This document shows, in pieces, positions 59,324-64,000 of a stretch of DNA of 64,000 bases. The notes under the pieces are model-generated. The model searched no databases and was not told where the DNA came from. It worked only from the letters and a program-made list of their open reading frames with translations. The translations under genes were made by a program, and so were the position numbers. Numbering within the stretch: position 1 is the first letter of the stretch; the number at the start of each line of letters is the position of its first letter. Source of the stretch: Streptomyces flaveolus (GTDB taxonomy: Bacteria; Actinomycetota; Actinomycetes; Streptomycetales; Streptomycetaceae); NCBI RefSeq assembly GCF_014648815.1, contig NZ_BMRV01000002.1:729842-793841 (forward strand), read 5' to 3'.

Positions 59324-60553
59324 ATGACCGAACGCCTCTCGCCCTCGACGCATGCCGGACACGCCGGCGAAGCGGACAGCGACCGCCTGCCACCGGCCCG
59401 TTTCGCCCTCGACCGGCACACCTGGAAGGAGATCGCCCATCTGTTGGCGAACCTTCCGGTGGCGTTGCTCGGCTTCACGTACGTCGTGACGATGCTGTTC
59501 GTCGGTGGCGGGCTGACGGTCACGGTGATCGGGCTGCCGTTGCTCGCGGCCGGGCTGTCGGGGGCGCGGCTGCTGGGCAGGATGGAGCGGGCGCGGGCCC
59601 GGGCACTGCTCGGGGTGCGGGTGGAGGAGCCGAGCCGGCTGCCGTGGCGGGGCCCGGGCGGGTTCTTCGCCCGGATGTGGATGGCGCTGAAGGACCCGGT
59701 GGGCTGGCGCACGGTCCTGTACGAGCTCATACGGCTGCCCTGGGGCGTCGTCACCTTCACCGTCACGCTGACGTCGCTGTTCGTGCTGTGGCCGGTGCTG
59801 CCGTTCGTCGCGCGGGGCCTGACCAACGTCGACCGGGCCATGGTGCGCGGGCTGCTGTCGCCGTCCGACGAGCTGGAGCGGCGGATCTCCGAGCTGGAGT
59901 CGGACCGGGGGGTCGTGGTCGACACGGCCGCGGCCGACCTGCGGCGCATCGAACGCGACCTGCACGACGGGGCGCAGGCCCGGCTGGTCAACCTGGCCAT
60001 GGGGCTGGGCCTGGCCAAGGAGAAGCTGCTGGAGGACCCCGACGCGGCGGCGGCGATGGTCGACGAGGCGCACGGCGAGGTGAAGCTGGCCCTGCAGGAG
60101 CTGCGGGACCTGGCGCGCGGCATCCACCCCGCCGTGCTGACCGACCGTGGCCTGGACGCGGCCCTGTCCTCGGTGGCCTCGCGCTGCACGGTGCCGGTGA
60201 AGGTGACCGTCGACCTGACGGAGCGGCCGGCGGCGGCGATCGAGGGCATCGCCTACTTCACCGTCTCGGAGCTGCTGCAGAACGTCAGCAAGCACAGCGG
60301 GGCGAGGTCCGCCTCGGTGGAGGTGTGGCGGACGGCCGACCGGCTGCTGATGCAGGTGGGCGACGACGGGCGCGGGGGTGCGCGTCTGGACGGCGGTACG
60401 GGGATGAAGGGTCTCGCCGAGCGGTTGAGCGCCGTCGACGGCCTGTTCGCGATCCATTCGCCGGAGGGCGGCCCGACGACGATCACGGCGGAGCTGCCGT
60501 GGCGCGACCGTTCGGACGCCGACGGCTCCGGCGGCACCCACGGCACGCGGTAG
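59324..60553 (+). CDS. NarL-type sensor histidine kinase (Sensor-domain family), copy 1
   Basis: This 409-residue membrane kinase has an N-terminal sensor of four helices (about 40-60, 63-82, 135-152, 153-165) of the actinobacterial 'Sensor' type. The DHp box is IERDLHDGAQARLVNLAMGL with phospho-acceptor H214. The HATPase_c domain has the N-box SELLQNVSKHS, DDGRGGA and GTGMKGLAERL. It probably senses membrane or envelope state. A second kinase of the same type follows 190 bp downstream and shares an 89-bp identical DNA segment over the His box. ATG 59324 has a weak ribosome site. Confidence 0.88.
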   Translation: MTERLSPSTHAGHAGEADSDRLPPARFALDRHTWKEIAHLLANLPVALLGFTYVVTMLFVGGGLTVTVIGLPLLAAGLSGARLLGRMERARARALLGVRVEEPSRLPWRGPGGFFARMWMALKDPVGWRTVLYELIRLPWGVVTFTVTLTSLFVLWPVLPFVARGLTNVDRAMVRGLLSPSDELERRISELESDRGVVVDTAAADLRRIERDLHDGAQARLVNLAMGLGLAKEKLLEDPDAAAAMVDEAHGEVKLALQELRDLARGIHPAVLTDRGLDAALSSVASRCTVPVKVTVDLTERPAAAIEGIAYFTVSELLQNVSKHSGARSASVEVWRTADRLLMQVGDDGRGGARLDGGTGMKGLAERLSAVDGLFAIHSPEGGPTTITAELPWRDRSDADGSGGTHGTR

Positions 60554-60570
60554 CGGACCGGTTCCGAGCC

Positions 60571-60598
60571 ACGCCCCGGCGTTCACGCGCCGGGGCGT
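60571..60598 (+). terminator. Terminator between the two kinases
   Basis: ACGCCCCGGCG pairs with CGCCGGGGCGT around a 6-base loop, 18 bp after the first kinase stop. It suggests the two kinase genes are separate units or partially separated. Confidence 0.75.
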
Positions 60599-60743
60599 TC
60601 GCGTGCCGGGGCGTCCCTGACCCGGCGGGGTGGGGAAAACCCCCCTTCCAGGACGCCGACGGGCTGCATGGCCCGGGGACGTGCGGTCGAGGAGGGTGGA
60701 GTCAGGACAGCACAGCCACAGGTCGAGGAGAAGGACGGCACCG

Positions 60744-62111
60744 ATGGCCACGGAGTACGGGCAGGGTTACGGGCTCGGGAGCGAGTCCGGTCTTTCCGCG
60801 GACGCCGGTTCGCGGCGGCACCGGCTGCCGGCGGGGCTGCGGGCGCCGTTCGAGAGCCGCAGCTGGCGGGAGTTCGGCTTCGTGCTGCTGAGCCTGCCGA
60901 TCGGGATCATGCTCTTCACGTACGCCGTCACCATGATGTCGCTCGGCGCCGGGCTGCTGGTGACGTTCCTGGGCGTCCCGGTACTGGCCGCCGCGCTCGC
61001 CGGCTGCCGGGGCGTCGGGGCGCTGGAGCGGGCCCGGGCGCGCGCCCTGCTGGGGCTCGACGTGGCCGCGCCGGAGCCGCTGCGGATGAGCAAGCCGGGC
61101 GCCATGGCCTGGATGGGTGCCGTCCTGAAGAGCGGCTCGTCCTGGCGGAGCCTGCTGTACGCGCTGCTGCAGCTCCCGTGGTCGGTGTTCTCGTTCGCCG
61201 TCGCCGTGAGCCTCTGGTCGACCGGCTGGACGATGCTGACGTATCCGCTGTGGTTCTGGGTGTTCCCGGCGTACGCCGGGCAGGACGGGATCCAGCTGTA
61301 CGGCGACGAGACGCACCGGATCTACCTCGACAACCCCTTCGAGATCACCGTGACCGCGCTGGTCGGGCTGCTGGTCACCCTGGCGACGCCGTGGATCGTC
61401 CGAGCCCTGACGACGGTGGACCGGCTGCTGGTGCACGGGCTGCTCGGTCCGTCGCGGCTGGCGACGCGGGTGGTGGAGCTGGAGTCGGACCGGGGGGTCG
61501 TGGTCGACACGGCCGCGGCCGACCTGCGGCGCATCGAACGCGACCTGCACGACGGGGCGCAGGCTCGCCTGGTCAACCTGGCCATGGACCTGGGGCTGGC
61601 GAAGGAGAAGCTGCGGGAGGACCCGCAGGAGGCGGCGCGCATGGTGGGCGAGGCGCACGGCGAGGTGAAGACGGCGCTGCAGGAGCTGCGGGACCTGGCG
61701 CGCGGCATCCACCCGGCCGTGCTGACCGACCGCGGCCTGGACGCGGCCCTGTCGGCGGTCGCCTCGCGCTGCGCGGTGCCCGTGCGGGTGGAGGTGGACC
61801 TGGCGGAGCGGCCGGCGTCGGCGATCGAGGGCATCGCCTACTTCACGGTGTCGGAGCTGCTGCAGAACATCAGCAAGCACGCGCGGGCCACGGCGGCCGC
61901 CGTGGAGGTGTGGCGCGTGGAGAACCGGCTGATGCTCCAGGTCGTGGACAACGGCGTGGGCGGCGCGAACGCGTCCGCCGGTTCCGGTCTGGCGGGACTG
62001 GCCGAACGGCTCGACGCGGTGGACGGGATCCTCGTGGTGGACTCGCCGGCCGGGGGCCCCACCCGGGTGACGGCGGAACTGCCGTGGCGGACGGAGCCGG
62101 TACGCCGCTGA
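60744..62111 (+). CDS. NarL-type sensor histidine kinase (Sensor-domain family), copy 2
   Basis: This 455-residue paralogue of the preceding kinase has the same four-helix sensor, larger by an extra loop (DGIQLYGDETHRIYLDNPFE) between helices. The His box is IERDLHDGAQARLVNLAMDL with H269; N-box SELLQNISKHA, DNGVGGA and GSGLAGLAERL are intact. The identity at the kinase core and divergence in the sensor suggest duplication with change of input. ATG 60744 follows GAGAAGGACGG. A NarL-type response regulator lies 251 bp downstream, beyond a strong terminator. Confidence 0.88.
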   Translation: MATEYGQGYGLGSESGLSADAGSRRHRLPAGLRAPFESRSWREFGFVLLSLPIGIMLFTYAVTMMSLGAGLLVTFLGVPVLAAALAGCRGVGALERARARALLGLDVAAPEPLRMSKPGAMAWMGAVLKSGSSWRSLLYALLQLPWSVFSFAVAVSLWSTGWTMLTYPLWFWVFPAYAGQDGIQLYGDETHRIYLDNPFEITVTALVGLLVTLATPWIVRALTTVDRLLVHGLLGPSRLATRVVELESDRGVVVDTAAADLRRIERDLHDGAQARLVNLAMDLGLAKEKLREDPQEAARMVGEAHGEVKTALQELRDLARGIHPAVLTDRGLDAALSAVASRCAVPVRVEVDLAERPASAIEGIAYFTVSELLQNISKHARATAAAVEVWRVENRLMLQVVDNGVGGANASAGSGLAGLAERLDAVDGILVVDSPAGGPTRVTAELPWRTEPVRR

Positions 62112-62132
62112 GCTGCCGCCGTCAAGAACACC

Positions 62133-62169
62133 GCCGGCCGGAGCCCCGTACCCCCGGGCTCCGGCCGGC
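62133..62169 (+). terminator. Terminator after the second kinase
   Basis: GCCGGCCGGAGCCC (62133-62146) and its exact complement (62156-62169) form a perfect 14-bp stem, separating the kinases from the response regulator gene. Confidence 0.85.
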
Positions 62170-62362
62170 ATGATCGGAATTCGGCCACCGAGCGTCCGAA
62201 TCCCGGCCCGGCCTCCCCCTCTTCCCGGTTCTTCCCGGCGTACGAACGCATCCGGCCCCCGATGCTGGAATGCTGGACTTGTCGCACGGACGGTTCGTGG
62301 ACGCGGCGTGGGCCGCGCGGGCCGTGGGGTGGACGGAGTCTGGCTGTGGGGGGCCGAGGATC

Positions 62363-63034
62363 GTGGAGGACAGGGTGCGGGTGGTCATCGCCGAGGATTC
62401 GGTGCTGCTCAGGGAGGGGCTGACCCGGTTGCTGACCGACCGCGGGCACGAGGTGGTGGCCGGTGTCGGTGACGCGCAGGCGCTGATCAAGACCATCACG
62501 GAGCTGGACGCGCAGGGAGAGCTGCCGGACGTCGTCGTGGCGGACGTACGGATGCCGCCGACGCACACCGACGAGGGTGTGCGGGCGTCGGTGCAGCTGC
62601 GCAAGGCGCACCCCGGGCTGGGCGTGCTGGTGCTGTCCCAGTACGTGGAGGAGCGGTACGCCACCGAGCTGCTGGCCGGTTCCAGCCGGGGCGTCGGCTA
62701 TCTCCTCAAGGACCGGGTGGCCGAGGTGCGGGAGTTCGTGGACGCGGTGGTGCGCGTGGCACAGGGCGGTACGGCGCTCGACCCCGAGGTGGTCGCGCAG
62801 CTGCTCGGACGCAGCCGCAAGCAGGACGTGCTCGCCGGGCTCACCCCGCGGGAGCGGGAGGTCCTGGGGCTCATGGCCGAGGGCCGGACGAACTCCGCGA
62901 TCGCCAGGCAGCTCGTGGTCAGCGACGGGGCCGTCGAGAAGCACGTCAGCAACATCTTCCTGAAGCTGGGCCTGTCCCCGAGCGACGGTGATCACCGGCG
63001 CGTTCTCGCCGTGCTCACCTATCTCAATTCCTGA
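62363..63034 (+). CDS. NarL/FixJ-type response regulator
   Basis: This 223-residue regulator has a receiver domain (VVIAEDSVLLREGL; phospho-acceptor D61 in VVVADVRMPP; Lys in YLLKDRV) and a C-terminal LuxR-type HTH (LAGLTPREREVLGLMAEGRTNSAIARQLVVSDGAVEKHVSNIF). It is the likely output of one or both kinases upstream. GTG 62363 gives MEDRVRVVI; GTG 62375 (giving MRVVIAED) has GGAGG five bases upstream and is a good alternative. Target genes are unknown; the next gene is korA. Confidence 0.92.
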   Translation: MEDRVRVVIAEDSVLLREGLTRLLTDRGHEVVAGVGDAQALIKTITELDAQGELPDVVVADVRMPPTHTDEGVRASVQLRKAHPGLGVLVLSQYVEERYATELLAGSSRGVGYLLKDRVAEVREFVDAVVRVAQGGTALDPEVVAQLLGRSRKQDVLAGLTPREREVLGLMAEGRTNSAIARQLVVSDGAVEKHVSNIFLKLGLSPSDGDHRRVLAVLTYLNS

Positions 63035-63364
63035 GACCACGATTCCGGGGAACGATGACGGACTCGATTTCCAGGACCTGATTACCGGAACTTCGATTCC
63101 CGGGGCGCACATTCCTGGGATCTTGTCACCGAGCCCGTCAGGGCTCGTCCGAACGATGGAGAAACCGCAGCACGGACAGGGGGCGTCTTCAGCGGTGCAC
63201 GGGGGCGAGGAGACAGTGGACCGGCAGGGTGCCGGGCCGTCTCGAGGTCGTGTCCATCATGCGAATGTCTACCGGAAGTCAACACCCGCGGACGTAGGGT
63301 TGATCCTGGGCTGGTCGATGGGAGACCAGTCCCCGGACAGCCGCCTCGAGGGAGGTCCAGTTCA
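63035..63364. other. Gene-free spacer before korA
   Basis: No coding frame with streptomycete codon use is apparent in these 330 bp. They hold a small hairpin (CGAGCCC-GTCA-GGGCTCG, 63130-63147), possibly the response regulator terminator, several ATTCC(C)GGGG-like repeats, and presumably the korA promoter. Confidence 0.5.
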
Positions 63365-64000
63365 GTGACCAGCCAGGTCAGCAGCCCAGCGGAGCAGGCC
63401 GACGGAACCGTCGTAGGAGAGCAGCGCAAACCGGTCGGGGCGAAGGACGTGCGCCGGCTGGACCGGGTGATCATCAGGTTCGCCGGGGATTCCGGTGACG
63501 GGATGCAGCTCACCGGTGACCGTTTCACCTCGGAGACGGCGTCGTTCGGCAACGATCTGTCGACGCTGCCGAACTTCCCGGCCGAGATCCGGGCGCCCGC
63601 CGGCACGCTGCCGGGTGTCTCGTCCTTCCAGCTCCATTTCGCCGACCACGACATCCTCACCCCGGGGGATGCGCCGAACGTGCTGGTGGCGATGAATCCG
63701 GCCGCGCTCAAGGCGAACGTGGGTGATCTGCCGCGGGGTGCGGAGATCATCGTGAACACGGACGAGTTCACCCAGCGTGCGATGCAGAAGGTCGGTTACG
63801 AGACCTCTCCGCTGGAGGACGGCTCCCTCGACGGGTATCAGGTGCATCCGGTGCCGCTGACCACGCTGACGGTGGAGGCGCTCAGGGAGTTCGACCTCAG
63901 CCGCAAGGAGGCCGAGCGCAGCAAGAACATGTTCGCGCTGGGCCTGCTGAGCTGGATGTATCACCGTCCGACGGAGGGTACGGAGAAGTTCCTGCGGTCG
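63365..64000 (+). CDS. korA: 2-oxoacid:ferredoxin oxidoreductase alpha subunit, N-terminal part (cut by window edge)
   Basis: The first 212 codons of the gene are present. The GTG at 63365 follows GGGAGG. LDRVIIRFAGDSGDGMQLTGDRFTSETASFGNDLSTLPNFPAEIRAPAGTLPGVSSFQLHF is the gamma-domain opening typical of KorA-type subunits of 2-oxoglutarate (or branched-chain 2-oxoacid) ferredoxin oxidoreductase. The enzyme oxidatively decarboxylates a 2-oxoacid to acyl-CoA and reduces ferredoxin. The beta subunit (korB) should follow outside the window. Placement next to a complex I lacking the NADH module fits a shared ferredoxin economy (inference). Confidence 0.9.
   Translation, partial: MTSQVSSPAEQADGTVVGEQRKPVGAKDVRRLDRVIIRFAGDSGDGMQLTGDRFTSETASFGNDLSTLPNFPAEIRAPAGTLPGVSSFQLHFADHDILTPGDAPNVLVAMNPAALKANVGDLPRGAEIIVNTDEFTQRAMQKVGYETSPLEDGSLDGYQVHPVPLTTLTVEALREFDLSRKEAERSKNMFALGLLSWMYHRPTEGTEKFLRS

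Overview
The window looks like a chromosomal core segment of a Streptomyces, or a very close relative. Codons are extremely GC-rich at the third position, GTG and TTG starts are common, and the gene order (secE-nusG-rplKA-[two lipoproteins]-rplJL-rpoBC, then rpsL-rpsG-fusA-tuf) is the one known from streptomycetes. The RpoB, EF-Tu, NusG and lipoprotein sequences are of streptomycete type. I see no insertion sequence, prophage or CRISPR array.

Left part (1-11470): the end of a WYL regulator, a LysR regulator, a secreted streptogrisin-type protease with a chitin-binding domain, a membrane-anchored hypothetical protein, and the minus-strand str operon rpsL-rpsG-fusA-tuf with its promoter and terminators. 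These are followed by a divergent pair: a polyprenyl-phosphate hexose synthase-like GT2 and a PIG-V-like mannosyltransferase.

Accessory island (11601-17891): six co-oriented genes sit between the str operon side and rpoC. They are a Crp-type cyclic-nucleotide-binding regulator, a class III nucleotidyl cyclase with its catalytic residues intact, a degenerate P-loop/HEAT-like protein, an SPFH-like protein, a PycTM-like membrane protein, and an integral-membrane M48 metalloprotease. A perfect Crp-type palindrome lies between the regulator and the cyclase. This is the best candidate for an undescribed system: an elaborated Pycsar-like cyclic nucleotide signalling or defence operon.

Central core (17956-40810): rpoC, rpoB, rplL, rplJ with a leader attenuator, two lipoproteins, rplA, rplK, nusG, secE and tRNA-Trp on the minus strand. 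Then come a class I aminotransferase, an adenosine deaminase, a hypothetical protein, a repeat-bearing spacer, murB, an MFS pump with its TetR regulator (twin operators), two MaoC-type dehydratase genes, rpmG, tRNA-Met and tRNA-Thr.

Right part (41090-64000): an amidohydrolase-like pseudoenzyme, an NAD(P)-binding protein, a small zinc-ribbon protein, a SnoaL-like protein, an internally deleted tRNA (probably Tyr), a YajQ-type protein, a GlsB/YeaQ membrane protein, an APC permease, YccF and HtpX. Next is a ten-gene nuo operon (A,B,C,H,I,J,K,L,M,N) that lacks nuoD, E, F and G and whose NuoC carries a long disordered tail. The window ends with two paralogous histidine kinases, a NarL-type response regulator and the start of a 2-oxoacid:ferredoxin oxidoreductase alpha subunit. 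The N-module-less nuo complex near this oxidoreductase suggests ferredoxin-to-quinone electron flow (inference).
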